A stretch of DNA of 64,000 nucleotides from contig JAAVTG010000248.1 in NCBI GenBank assembly GCA_011947345.1, positions 248,001 through 312,000 on the forward strand. The letters are read 5' to 3'. How positions within the stretch are numbered: position 1 is the first letter of the stretch; each line of letters starts with the position of its first letter. Positions 45,598 to 57,803 of the stretch are shown here, in pieces. The position numbers and the translations under genes are program-made. Source of the stretch: Phytophthora quininea (taxonomy: Eukaryota > Oomycota > Peronosporomycetes > Peronosporales > Peronosporaceae). The notes beneath the pieces are model-generated. The model did not search any database. It was not told the origin of the DNA and saw only the letters and a list, made by a program, of their open reading frames with translations.

Positions 45598-48133
45598 TGG
45601 CAGCGGCAGCTGGGCGCCGAAGCGCAAAACGCCGACCGATCGACCGATGGATCGATCGATCGATCGCCGTCGTCGTGGTGACCGCGGCGGAGGTTGCTGA
45701 CGCGTTGTGTCGCAGCGGCCTGCATCTGCATCTCCTCTGCAACTGCTTCTTCGTCAAGACAGGCCTTCCTTCGCCGCACCATCATCCAGCGCAAATGCGT
45801 GACTGGGATCGAGCGACGGGGAAAAAGGTGGCGCTCAAGGACTATGCACAGCACTACAGTGCCGGACAAGAATCTACTTGGCGCTTCCTGCGAAAAACCT
45901 GCCGAGAGAACTGTCGTTGCGGCCGGTGCGCCTTGGACTGCGAACACGGTGTGTTCACCACACGCCCCGGAAGGGAGAGCGTGCTGTGCTTGCATGCACT
46001 GGATCGGATCGGCGCGCCGACAGACCAGAACAGCAAAGGGCAGGCAGGCAGGCAGCAGGTTTGGAGCGAAGCCGAGCGGTGTCTGTGGCAAATCTGCTGT
46101 GTGGAGGCGGGCGCGATGCTGAAGTTTCCGTTGAAGGACGTGCGGGGTAAGATCGGGCTGCTTTCGAGAAGCGGACACCTTGTTCCAGCAGCGGCTACAG
46201 GCTGTCCTCGCCCATCGACCTTCTAACCGGCCTCTGCACGTGTGTGCGTGAGAGTACACCGCTATAGGCCTGCGCTGGCATGCACCATCAGCAGCCGCGA
46301 GCGAGCCCAGCGGCTCTGTTTTCTGGCGTCGCGGGTCTGGAGCCATCATCGATGGGGCGAAGAGTACCGTCGTTCCGAAAATGTGACCTGCTGGGGGATG
46401 GGCGGCGTCGGCACAGTTTCGAGTGAGACGACCACCCCGGCCCTTCCACTCGGTAACGATTCGTCACGGCCCCCTCTTTTTTGAGGGACTGTTGCGGCTC
46501 GCTCGCTGTCTGGAATCCAGCCTGGATAGCTAGCGGTGGCAGGCGACGACACAGCGCCGCAGCTGGGCGCGAACGGATCTGCGCGTTTTGCCCGGCAGGC
46601 TCGATCTTCGATGGGCGAGATTCTTCGCCCTGCCCTGCTGGGGACTGCTGCATACAGTCCCGTCGGCGAGAAGCCTCCCTCGGCCAGCTTGCTGCCAGCC
46701 TTTGTGGGCCACCATGGCCGAAAGGTGGTGAATCCTTCCGCACCCAGCCAGTCGACTGGTGCCAGCGGATACCGAAGTCGTACGTGGCAAGCGGTGACAC
46801 ACGCAGCCGTTTCGCAGGTTGGATCGCCGTTTGTGCGGCCCCGTCTGCCGCACGGATGGGCGGAAATAGAATCTGCCGAAACGCGCCGGCCCGTCTGCCC
46901 CGCGCCACGTTTCCGGCCGGCGCCTCAGAGTCGGCCGCTCCTTCTGGAGCGTCTTGGCAAGACAGACCCCGCCGCGGGCTGATTCCCAGCAGCACTGCGC
47001 TGCGCCTTGCGACAACAAGCAAGCGCTTGGGCTCCGCCGTCATGGCGTGTGTTTCGGGTTGAGGATCGCCTTCCCTTTTGGAAAGAGCGCCGACGGACGG
47101 ACGGAACGTGCGCGTGGGACCAGAAGAGCCACACCTATCAAAGGGCAACGGCAACCTGCAACGTGAGTGAGTGAGCGGAGCGGCTCGCCCACATTCCAAT
47201 TCGCACGCGAGCAGTCCAGGAAAGCTCTCCGGAGAAGCGAGAAATGGCCGCCACCGCCACCTCCACCACCGCACCCGCCAGCCCCGCCAAGCGGCAGGAG
47301 CTGTCCATCCAGCGCCCCAGCGTGTCTCCGCTCAAGCGCAAGCGCAGCAGCGACGACGCCAGCGACTGTTGCCGCGCCAGCGAGCCAGCCTCGCCCACGT
47401 CGCTGGACGAGGTCGCCGCCGGCAGCAGCTCCAGCAACAAGCCCGGGCAGGGCGGCATCTCGCCCAAGAAGAAGGCCAAGAAGGCCGACGCCGACCTGTC
47501 CAAGTGGGAGAGCCACGTGGTCAGCAGCCTCGCCGGCTCGCTCGACCTGAGCGACTGCATGGATGCCGAGGTCGACAGCGACAGCAGCAGCAAGCAGCAG
47601 CACGACGCGGAGCCCGTCCCGTTCTCGGCCGCGCCCGCCGCGCTGCTGAGCGCCGACGAGCTCCACATTCTGCAGCACTTCCTGGCATGAGGCCCCGTCC
47701 GTACGTGACCACAAGTCCCAGCCAGAGCAGTTTAATGCGCCGCCCAGCCCGCCAGCAGAGTACAGTAGAGCAAGTGTAAAAGTGTCCTATTTAATGCGAG
47801 CACCGCCGCCAATTCGCCGCGATCTGTTGGTGTTGCTTGCTATCGGTAACAGGTGTTGCTTGCCGACAAGGGGTGCTCCAAATTCGCTGCCACTGCTTGC
47901 ATGGAGTGCGCAGCCAGCTGCAGTGCTGGTCAGGTGCTGACGATTCCCGTGGTTGTTGGTTGGCCTTGTACGCCGCTCGCCCGTCGTGCCTTCTTCACGA
48001 ACGGCTGTGGCTGTCTAGGCTGGGGCCCGTGTTCCTGTGCGCCGCAAGAGTTGTGTTGAGCTACAGTGTATTCTACTCGCCTCTCACGATCGCGAGCGCT
48101 CTATTGCTCAGCGCTTATCCTCTGCTGCTGCTT
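45598..48133. repeat. Right arm of the 2.54 kb inverted repeat
   Basis: Reverse complement of 37953-40489. It carries the complete ORF at 47244-47690 and a short piece of the PANK 3' end (the last 33 coding bases), but no other PANK sequence, so this arm is the derived copy. At its inner end similarity weakens, then a further short match (ggaggacggatg) suggests that the ancestral homology continued a little before a small insertion or deletion. Confidence 0.95.
47244..47690 (+). CDS. Hypothetical Ser-rich nuclear-like protein, right copy
   Basis: Identical in protein sequence to the left copy at 38396-38842, 148 residues with the same two basic clusters. It lies at the same distance (443 bases) from the outer arm end as its twin. 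Unrecognised family. No differences between the copies were seen in the coding region. Confidence 0.6.
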   Translation: MAATATSTTAPASPAKRQELSIQRPSVSPLKRKRSSDDASDCCRASEPASPTSLDEVAAGSSSSNKPGQGGISPKKKAKKADADLSKWESHVVSSLAGSLDLSDCMDAEVDSDSSSKQQHDAEPVPFSAAPAALLSADELHILQHFLA

Positions 48134-48162
48134 GTCCTCGCCTGGTGGCAACGCTGGCCTCA

Positions 48163-48791
48163 TTAATAGAGGGATGTGAGTCCCTTTTCTACGTGATCCC
48201 TCCATTAATCTGTACCTTGTTTAAACCTTCTAGCCCAAAATATGTCAGCTCCAGCTCTTTCTCTTCCTGGAAGCGATTCCACTCGCTCGCTGTGTACTTG
48301 TAGGTGATCTGGGAACGTCTTATCCCGACATTTTTTAGTCCGAAAAGGCCTCCAATACAAAATGGTAGCATTGTGACTCACATTACTAGTACACGTAACA
48401 GAGCAAGCTCCGCTCTTCCCACCAACTACTGAGAGCTCGTACAGCAGCATTGTGCGACCTAGTGGCAAAAGCGTGGGCTACTCATCTGGTTCTGACGATT
48501 GAGAGCGAGCATCACCAGTGTATTGACGCAGTTGCCCGATGACAGAATGTCTACACCAGGAATAAAATAAGTGGCAACAAGACGGGATGATGATGCTACC
48601 GATTCAGAGCTCTTTTCCACGGCGTCAGCCCCAATAGCCGCGCACACTTAACCTGCAGGGGGGCTTATAGCACCAAAATTGACAGCCTTATACTATGTAG
48701 GTCCAGCGGCTACCATCACTAAATATTTGCTGATTCCTCGCTATCCCTCCATTAAGCCCCGCAGAGTCCCTCCATGAAGCTAATGGAGGGA
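48163..48791. mobile_element. Candidate small non-autonomous DNA element
   Basis: The motif TTAATGGAGGGAT (with one or two mismatches) occurs four times: forward at 48163-48175, reversed at 48196-48208, reversed at 48743-48755 and forward near 48780-48791. The paired copies make a hairpin at each end of a 630-base segment. Minus-strand frames inside (48189-48468) are unrecognised. No target duplication was confirmed. Confidence 0.4.
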
Positions 48792-49301
48792 AATCCCTCT
48801 GATGAGACCAATGTAGCCATGACCAATCCTGTCCCGGCGTTGCATTGAACGCAGAAGGGACTGATCCTACAGTGTGCAGGCGACGGGACGGCCATTATGA
48901 AACGAACACCGAAATTAGTTTCCACCAGACGATGGCCGCTGCGCCAGGTAACTTCGCTCGCATGGATGCCGTCGCCGCTGCAGCGCTCGTGAGTGAAGAC
49001 CGGATGCACACACTTGAGATCCGTAGAGAAGTCCATCTCGGAGAACGGGCCATCCTCGAGCTGTTGCCACGCCATGGCGTTTTCTGTGATGAGTTCCGCT
49101 TCTTCTCAGTTGCACATTGCTGCCGCTCCGCCAAAAGCTAGTCTTCAAACACGCTGCCTTCCTCGCGTTAATAGCTGTTTCCAGGATGACCACCGCTAAG
49201 CTGCAACACACCAACGCCATACCTGTAGAGATAAACAAACTGGTTCATTAGTCCGCGCCCAGTTACGACCGGCTGCGCTTGGACGGTGCCTCCTCTAGCT
49301 C
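48792..49301. other. Intergenic sequence with short unrecognised frames
   Basis: Minus-strand frames spanning 48752-49238, for example WQQLEDGPFSEMDFSTDLK, look slightly protein-like but cannot be joined into one product. Nothing is assigned. Confidence 0.35.
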
Positions 49302-51130
49302 TACGGCACGCATGGCCTTATCTCCATGCTGCTTCTTGCTGCATGCCCGCTTTTGTTGTCTTTGCTAGTAATGTGCTCTTCCTCTTCTCCCCCAGCGTTG
49401 TCCATAAAGAACAAGTTGCTGTCGGCAGTTGCTTCCTCTGTGGGGGCAGCCGAACTCGTGCCAATCTGAGCGCGACGCGCCTTACTGAGCATTCCCGCAG
49501 CAGCGACCTGTAGATAAGTCAAATAGCCCTGTGATACACAGCAATCAGTACGTTAAAGCGCGTGCGCATGCAAAAGATCCTCGCGCGCGCTTACCTTTTG
49601 GATAAGTGGGAACGTGTTAGCAGTAACATTCGTCGAGCTCAACAGCACATTTGCCATCTTGGCTTGACCCCCACAGAGACTCCACAGTTGCTGAGTGGCC
49701 TTTTCAAATGCGGACGAAGGCGTTGCAGTCTGCTCGAGATCTAACCAAGTGATGAAGCTGCTCGGAAGCGGCACGCCGGCCAAATGCGCCATGGCTGTAG
49801 TGATCGCAGGAAGGCCCGACTTGAGCTCAACCCGCATGAACTGAGCTGCGTGACGCAGACACACAATGCCATCGAACAGATTCCGGTCCTGCACCGCCAC
49901 CTTCTTTTCTTCTGCAACATTTTGGGCTCGGTCAAAGATCTCTACGCTAGCAAAGGTGCGCGAGTATACTTGCGCAAGACAATTCAAAAGTGCCCGTCGG
50001 TCTTGCGCATCAAATACCTCGTCTTCGTCTTCGTCCAGGTATGTTGCAGGCTTGGGCAGACCCTGTAAGAACGACAGCACTGCAACAAGCCAGTGTCCAT
50101 TATCATGAACTCCACACTGTCGCATTTGAGCAGCAAAAGCACTTGTCGGGTCGTGAGCTGCGCCTGGGCAACAGCATCCACCTTCCTCGGCGTGTTTGAC
50201 TTCTTCAAAGACGTCTTCTCTTCATCCGAAGAAGAGTCATCTGACGTCCCCTCCTTTTCATCGTCGCTGTCATCATCGAACTCGATCGGAAAGTATACAG
50301 CAAGCGTCAACATCGCGCCATAAATCTTGGCCACCTCCGCATCAAACTCCACCTTCTTTAGCTCCTTACTTTCCTCTGGACAGAAGAACGACGTCCATGG
50401 CGCTTTTAACCCGCTTGACTCGCCGTGCTGATGCTCGTCACGGGCAACCTTGCCAACTCCAGTGCATCCTGCACGATGACACGCTCCAGAAGCGCACGCA
50501 ACGCCTGCACCTGTTTACCAGCGGCACTACCTTCCGAGCACTCCCAGTTGCTGGTGCACATTTGCTCCACCTGCTTCTGCACACACTTGGCCAATTTGTG
50601 CAGTATCAGGCCGCGTTTGTGGGTCTGTTCCTCTGGCGTCTCGTAGCTGCGCGCTGCAATGAGCGTCAACGTCTCCACAAGCTGCGACGCGTCGTCCTCC
50701 TGTTCATCTGCGGTATGCTTTGCAATGTCAATACCCGCGTCCAGCGCCAGCACGCCCGCTAGCTGGCGCAGCCTGTCACTGGTTGGCAAAGCCGCCGCCT
50801 GCAACAACTCTAGCTCCGTGTGCTCCTCGTTTAGCAGCGCGCAGTGGGTCAGTGAGCTTCCTGACGAGCTCCGTTTGTCATGTTGCTGCTGCTGCACGTA
50901 CGCGCCGTGCAGCTCTCGCAGTAGAGCAGCCAGCCGCACCCCAGCGCGTTGAGGTCTCTGGTCAGGTGGCTCTTGAGCTTCCCACGCGGCAGTTTGGCCA
51001 CCGCCTCCTCCACTAGGCCGTGCAGGAAGTCGCCATCGCTCCAGAACTGCTGGCGTTCGGCAGTCTGCGTCCACTGCTGGAACACGGCGCGCGAGAACTG
51101 CGTCAGGAAGCGACTCGTCTTGCTCTCCAT
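49302..51130 (-). CDS. Conserved-looking hypothetical protein, alpha-helical
   Basis: The ATG at 51130 begins MESKTSRFLTQFSRAVFQQW. Helical, Leu-rich segments follow: LRQLAGVLALDAGIDIAKHT, LHKLAKCVQKQVEQMC, LLERVIVQDALELARLPVTS. A second part starts EFDAEVAKIYGAMLTLAVYF with an acidic Ser-rich insert, then DVARDQ-type helices such as VFDAQDRRALLNCLAQVYSR. A 56-base intron lies at 49539-49594 (GT-AG, phase 0), and the last exon ends EIRPCVP. Frame breaks near 50940, 50400 and 50110 are single-base. The overall look is of a helical-repeat protein, but I cannot name it. It is divergent with the small basic protein gene 120 bases away. Confidence 0.55.
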
Positions 51131-51250
51131 GGCCAATGCTGTTCAAAAATGGCTGGTGGGGCCCAAAAGGCTACTTGGTGTGGCACTGGTACACCAATTC
51201 CAGCGTTACTTTGCTCAAGTCGCACCACCAGTCAAGTCCAGCGAGCTACG

Positions 51251-51768
51251 ATGGCGCAGGGCAGCGGCTATCTCAAGAAGGGCAAGAAGGGTGTCAAGAA
51301 CGCCGGCGCCAAGCCGTCCAAGAAGGCAGTGAGCTACGGCCACAAGCGGTCAGCAGCCAAATTTACCAAGAAAGGGAGTGCGTTCCAGTCTCTCAAGCGA
51401 AGCCACCTGCTCAAAGCCTCTCACCTTGGTACTGTGTGTGTGTGACTGCAGACCCGACCACGGAGATCCGACGCGGCTGCAGCGGCATGAAGAACAATGG
51501 CAGCAAGGCCGTGACGGGCTTCATCAACCAGAACCTGGAGAACATCATGGCCAGTCGCGTGCTGCAGGCGGGCACGACGCTATCTCTCAGCGACGTCAAG
51601 GCGCACGGCAAAGAGCGGCTCAAGGAGATCAACCAGCACGCACGCACTAAGAAGAAGAGCCGCGTGGCGCAGAAGCTGCAGGCGCTGGAGAAGTCCATTA
51701 AGGAGCAGGAGGAAGGCGGCACCAGACGCAAACGCCCCACGGCGGCTGCGGTCGTCCCGCACTCCTAG
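51251..51768 (+). CDS. Small basic protein, nucleolar-type, two exons
   Basis: Exons 51251-51377 and 51452-51768 (intron 51378-51451, GT-AG, joint codon AAC). The product is about 147 residues and very basic: MAQGSGYLKKGKKGVKNAGA, then TEIRRGCSGMKNNGSKAVT, SDVKAHGKERLKEINQ and QKLQALEKSIKEQEEGG with a Lys/Arg-rich tail. High Lys and lack of acidic N-terminal residues suggest RNA or nucleolar association (inference). I do not recognise a named family. The stop is at 51766-51768, only 57 bases from the convergent nexin gene. Confidence 0.65.
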
Positions 51769-51824
51769 AGTTTCCATCCAGTCTATTCCCATTATGTTAG
51801 CCACGAATGCACTGCACTTTCCTT

Positions 51825-54800
51825 TTAGGTGACGCCTTTGAGTTTCTTCTGGGTCGGTGGCGCCGCGTCTTCGTCGGCTGGAGGCGCCGGAATGTTTTTC
51901 AATGCGACTGCAGCTGGAGATGCTGGCGCTGATGAGGTTCCTTTTGCCCTGGAAGGTCGTCGACTCGGGGAACAGGTGAAGGAGTAGTTCGTCCGTGACA
52001 CTGAAGAGCAGGTTCTTCACAAACACCTCGTGCTGCAGGAACTCGTGCAGTTTCAATGCTGCGTTTTCGCACGCTGTGTCACCGAAAAGCGATAATGCCT
52101 TCGAGGGGAAGCTAGCGAGGATCGCCTCGAGACAATCTTCGCGAAGCTTGTGCATGTCGGGGTCGGGAGGAGGCTCCGCGTTCGCATCAGCAGGGTCAGG
52201 GAAGATGTAGAGCCGAAGGTCACCGATCCAGCCCGACAGCTTCTTGGGGTCGGTGAACGAAAGAAACTGTCGCTCCAGCATGCGGAAGTGCGAGGCTCCC
52301 AAAAACGCCTTGATGAAGGACCGTGTCATCGAGAAGATTTGGCGGCGTAGCATACCGATGCCGTCAAACTCGAACAGTTCGCCCAGAACGGAGAACAAGC
52401 TCACCTCAATTTTCTGCAGCACTCGCATCTTCGTCTCCTTCGAGTTGGCGTCTGGTGCAATCCATCGCCCTTTTCGCCACCTGCCGTTCTCAACTAGCAC
52501 TCCATTCGTACTGCCATTGACTCCGACGGGATTACCAATTGCGTTGCCCCCACTCGCAGACAGCGAAGTCAAGCCATCTCCACCTTCCCACCCAGCTAAG
52601 GATGAGCTGCCTGAGGCAGGAGAGGTGCCATACGCGTTTGCAAGTAGAAGGAACTTCTGGACACTGGAGCTCTGGCACAGCGTATCGCATCCTAGTAATT
52701 GCTGCAGAAACTGCTCCAGCACGTACAATCTCTTCTCGTAGGTTAATGTGGCGGCTGCAACCGTCCTCAACGGGGGCTCTATTGCTGCCATTTCCATATA
52801 GTCGACGCCTCTCCAATGACAAGCCTGGCACCCTACGCCAAATTTCTTCTCCTGCTTCTTCAGCTTTTCTGTCAGCTCCTTCTCCAAAACTTCAAAGTCG
52901 TGAAACGTCTTGACAATGCTCCAGGCGTATGCATTGTCGTCTTTGACTTTGACTGTGAGTTCGAACTTGGCATTTCCAGATGCACGAGCGGGTGAGCTTA
53001 ACGCGTTTGCTAGCTGGCCAAGACCGCCTCCATTACTCGTTGGAGAAACAACACTTTGAGGGCTATTGCTGGCATTAGAGCTGCTAGCAGTGGCGCTGGA
53101 AGGACCAGAGGCAAACAATTCTAGGATCTCGCGCTCGCGCTCCTTGACCAAATACTTGCCAACGTGTGCCGCGATGCGCAGCTTGTACTTGCTAACAAGG
53201 CGGTCGTAGCAATTCCCACAAACACGCGCTTTCTTCGATGTTTCAAGGGGCGGCGGGAATACCATGAACGCGAAAAAGTCGTGGCATGATGCACACACAC
53301 GCTGGTGGCAACTCTGACACGCACCTACACCTGCTTTCGATGCAGGAAGTGCCTTTAAACACCGGAAGCAGAGATTGTCGTCGTCACCGTTGTCATACAG
53401 CACATCAACGTCTCCTTCCTGTGAAGCCTTCGAAGACAGCGCAGGATTATCGGTCGCTGTAGATTTGACGTTCTTGTTGGAAGTGTTACGGCGCAGAGAT
53501 GGAATGGATGCGCGTGCCTTCATAAATGCCGACGTCTTCGTAGAGGTTGGCTGTACTTCATCTGACCCAAGTATTTCCAGCACCGCGTGCGTGATTGGGC
53601 TAGTCGGTGCTTCTTTGTCAAAACTCTTCGACCTTCGTTTCAGGATCGACCTCTTCGTGGCTGCATTTTTCTCCTTCTTCTTGTCACGCTTCAAAGCGCT
53701 GAAACGCTGTTTCAGTTTGCGCGCCTTGCCTAAGCTAGTGGGTGCCGTTGCAGATGCAGGTGGAGACGACACCCTGGAGCTTGCTGGGGAAACTGGTGGG
53801 GATGCGAGAACCAGAACAGGTGAGAGCTGGCGTCTGCGGCGAATCCATCGACGTCGCCGCACCGAGTCGAACTTCTTTTCTTTGTCGTGGAAATTATCCT
53901 CAAACGTTTTGGCATATTCCCACGCAGAATTTGCCTCGCCATCAGATGAATCGCCAGTGTCATGACCTGCATTTTCTAACGCCCATTCGTCCTCCCAGAT
54001 CCATTCCGACGAAGGGAGCTCTTCCCACCGTTTATCGTTCGCCTTTACCCAGCCGTTAATGGGAACGTAACGTTCAGTTTCCCACACTCGTTCCAGCACA
54101 CGCACCGGAGCGCCCTGCGAAGTTCGCGACCAGGATGAAAGACTCGCATCTTGGTCTACGTCGCTTTGCCTTCCCAAAAGAGTAGGTACATCGAGACAAA
54201 TTGTTAGCTTATCCAACAGTGATAAGCTCCCCAGCACCGATTCCATGAGCGTACTGTCGTGCATAACGGCATAGCTCTCGTAGAATAAACTCGTAACATC
54301 TTCATGAGCATACAACTCCGCGCAGAAAGTCCCCACACGACCTTGTTCCAAAGCCACCAGCACCCATTGAACCCCGCGAGTCGATACAAAAGCCTCATTT
54401 GAGTTACAGTCTGGACATCGGGACGCCACAAATCTCCAAAGAGAATTCATGCTAACAGCACCAGGTCGGTCACGCGCAATATATGCCCAATAGTACTGGT
54501 CGTCATCCGAATCTGTGTCGGACTCACTCTCCTCGTCAGAGCCTACGCTGTCACGAGTTGGAGACATCGTGCCAGTTGTGTGTACAGGCACCGAAGACCG
54601 TCTCCTGACATTAGGGGACAACGGTGGGGTTTGTGGCAGAAAGCCATCCTTGCTATCCTCCTCCGACGACGGCGGTTTTGAGTCGTGGTTGCGAAATCCA
54701 AGCATAAGAGTGTCTTCAATGGCTGACAGTAGTTCGTACAGCTCGCGCGACCGTGCCGAGCTGCGCATCTCTGGGCAATCATCGTACATCTTTGTGTAAT

Positions 54801-56682
54801 TCGCCACAGCCTTCTCCAAGTGCTGTATGACACGTTCCCGTACAGCCACGATTGTCGCACTAGCAGTCCTTGGAGTCATCTCCTCCTCCTCGTCACTCGT
54901 GGGGCTCATCAGCGGGTTCAGAGAGCCAATGGTGTGTGCGTTGCTACGACTTCGGCTATCGTCCGACATTGGAGAAATAATGCCATCATCGAATGAAGAG
55001 GTCGGCGAGGTGACACTCGACTCGCCTCGTTTCCATGCCTTTGCAAGAGCTGCCCAGGTTTTCGGATCATTCGGGCTGCAGCACCTGTGCTGATGGGGGC
55101 GTTGGTAGCGGATCCATCTGATGGCTGCCTAGCGAGCGTAAGCGGTTTTTCACTTTGCTTAAACTCGAACCGATGTTGGCCTTGGCATTCTTCAAGTCGT
55201 CCATATGCGCACTTATGCGACTATTTTCACCAGTAACTTTGAGCGATCCTGGAAGCAAACCACGCGGATTCATCATCTTCGCTGCCTTGGCGACGCGGTC
55301 GTCCATCGTGAAGATCGACGGCATCGATTTCTTCTCACTAGGGCCACCGCCAACAGAGTTTGCAGCGAACACCGCGCTCCCAAATGCAAAAGGGTTGCTG
55401 CTGGGATCTGTCCAGTCGTCCCCTTCAAAAACCATTTCAGCGGCTCCCGCGGCAGCAGTCGATGCAGCACTTGCCACAGCATCAACCATTGCCTGAAAAG
55501 CTGCCTCAGCCTGCTCACCGCTGCGCTTGCTTGCCTTGTAGAGGAAACTCGACGTCACGCGAAGTTTATTCAGTGTCAAAGTCGGCATCATACCGCTTCC
55601 ATTTCCATTTGACATAGCCGTTTCCTTTTCATCCACAAACTCTTGAAGGCAGGACAGCACGATCTCATTCGCATACCGCGGCTGTGCATACTCTGACAGA
55701 GGCTTTAGAATCTTGAAAGCCGTGATTTCTCGTAGTAAATTGAGAGCAACCGACACAAACATGTTGGTGTCGCACTGTTGGCCAAGCTGGGGCTTCAGTT
55801 GAGTGAGAAGTTGCGTTGCCACGTGTCGAAGATAGGCAGCTTCAGCGTTCTCGACTGTAGTCTTTTAGGACTCCCACCGGACACGATTGTTGCGTGAGGA
55901 GACAACGGCGTGCCTGCAACCACTCCGGGATGAATGAACTGCGATCGCTGCACGAAGGCAGTGACGTACTCTTGCCGCTTGAGGCGATTCGAGTCGTTTT
56001 CGTCGCCTTCAAAGATACTCGGATGCTCCTCCGCCAGCTGCGCGTACGCCTCCCGAAACCAGCCAAGGTGCAGTCGTAGCAGCTCCAAACTCTTGGCCAC
56101 CATCGTAAGCGCCTGCGACGAGTCAATCTCCAGCACTCTTGACGCCACCGCTCCCAGCAAGTCCGCGAGCAAGAACCTCACGTCGTTGGGGAACTCCTCG
56201 TTGGGCGAGACGGCCTGGAACCAGTAGCTGATGTAGTCCTTCACAATGCACTGCACCAGCGTCGAGATCTCGTCGCAGATCTCCTGCGGCAGGCTCCAGG
56301 ACGTGCGCAAATGCGCCGCGACAGGGAGTCTCTTGAGCACTCTCAGCTGGAAACCCGCGTCCGTCATGCAGGCCGGAGCGATCTCCCCGCTGCCGGTTCT
56401 TGCGGCGCTGGCGACGCCCACCGGAGCTCGGGCCCTGTAGCGGCTGTAATATTTGAACTTGAGCAGCGCCTGGTCCAGCAGCTCCTGCTCCCGCTGCAAC
56501 TGGAAGGAGCGCAGCAGCCACCAGACGCTGCCGCTGCCACAGATCAGTGCCAGGACCTGCAGCAGCCCCGCGCAGAGCCACCAGGCGCCGCGCAGCAACA
56601 GCAGCGTCGCCCCGCAGTAGCGCACGCCCAGCAGCAGCAGCGCGACCAGCGGCAGCAGACGCCGCCGCATCAGCAGCTTCAT
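51825..56682 (-). CDS. Sorting-nexin-like protein with PXA, DysF, FYVE, PX and Nexin_C
   Basis: The ATG at 56682 begins MKLLMRRRLLPLVALLLLG; two hydrophobic segments (to about 56500) anchor it. A PXA domain follows (56400-55800, LPQEICDEISTLVQCIVKDY). A Ser-rich linker leads to a DysF-like region at about 54087-53827 (RYVPINGWVKANDKRW, EWIWEDEWALE, DSVRRRRWIRRRR). A zinc finger of FYVE type has CFRCLKALP, CQSCHQRVCASC and CGNC at about 53370-53200. A PX domain (about 53000-52680) and a Nexin_C domain (about 52400-51990, LLFSVTDELLLHLFPE) follow. SNX13/14-like proteins sit on ER or endosomes and bind phosphoinositides. Frame breaks lie near 55860, 55025 and 51900 (AAAAA); after the last, the true end reads QKKLKGVT, stop at 51825-51827. 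Confidence 0.88.
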
Positions 56683-56913
56683 CCAGACGAGGGAGTGGGG
56701 TCACCGGAGTCTGCAGTCGACAGAGAGAGCGGTAAAGGAGCCTGGCATGCACCGCAGGAAGACGCAGCTCTTTTAGCTTTGCTCGCAACAGCGAAGCCAC
56801 CTTGAAAATGCTGTTTGCCAATCATATGTTGTTAAATGGGTTCCGTCTTGTGATTGGCTAAAGAGCGCGGCAATTCTGTGGCCCTCACATCCGAGACCGA
56901 ACTGGAAGCGCGC

Positions 56914-57803
56914 ATGAGCATGTGGCGCGGATCGAGTGCGCTGGCGCGCAAGACGCTGGGCGCGTCGCGCTCGTCTGCTCTGTCAACGGCTGCGGCCGCC
57001 ACCTCCGCCCTGCCTCCGAGATCTCTGTCGCGGCCGCTGCATGGACGCCCGAGAAAAAGCGCACAGGGCTGCTGGCCGTCAAAGTGGGCATGATGCCCGT
57101 GTGGGACCACTTTGGCTACCGCCACAACTGCACCGTGCTGCAGGTGGAGCAGTGTCAGGTCACGCAGGTCAAGACGGCTGACCGCCACGGGTTCAACGCG
57201 CTGCAGCTCGGCGTGGGGCTGCGCAAGCCCCGCAACGTGTCCAAACCCGTGATGGGCCACCTAGCCAAGGCCGGCGTGCCGCCCAAGCGCCAGTTGCAGG
57301 AGTTCCGTGTGTCCGAGGACGCATTGCTTCCGCTTGGCACCACGCTTTCGGCGCTGCACTTCAGCCCTGGCCAGTTCGTGGACGTGTGCGGCACCAGCAA
57401 GGGCAAGGGCTTCCAGGGCGTCATGAAGCTGCACAATTTCGCCGGCCAGCCGGCTTCGCACGGTAACTCCAAGACCCAGCGCCACATGGGCTCCACCGGC
57501 CAGTGCCAGGACCCAGGCAAGGTGTTCAAGGGAAAGAAGATGCCTGGCCGCATGGGCGGCAACCGCGTCACGCGCGACAACCTCTGGATCGCCAAGATCG
57601 ACGTGGAGCGCAACCTCATCTACGTCAAGGGCAGTGTGCCCGGCAACAATGGCGGCATCGTGCGTGTAACGGACGCGCGCAAGAAGAAGCCCGCGGAGCC
57701 GCTCCCATACCCGACCTACGTGGCTGGTGAAGGCGCCGAACTCCTGTCGGAGATTGTGGCACCGCACGGCGACGTGGATCCGTACCACTACGACGACAAT
57801 TAG
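56914..57803 (+). CDS. MRPL3: Mitochondrial ribosomal protein uL3m
   Basis: The ATG at 56914 begins MSMWRGSSALARKTLGASR, an Arg/Ser-rich mitochondrial presequence. A one-base break near 57050 (AAAAA) leads to KKRTGLLAVKVGMMPVWDHF and the L3 family core. FVDVCGTSKGKGFQGVMK, ASHGNSKTQRHMGSTGQC and KKMPGRMGGNRVT are the classic bacterial-type L3 motifs. The end is PHGDVDPYHYDDN. It is a large-subunit protein of the mitoribosome near the peptidyl-transferase centre. Length (about 295) and the presequence favour mitochondrial over cytosolic L3. Confidence 0.92.
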
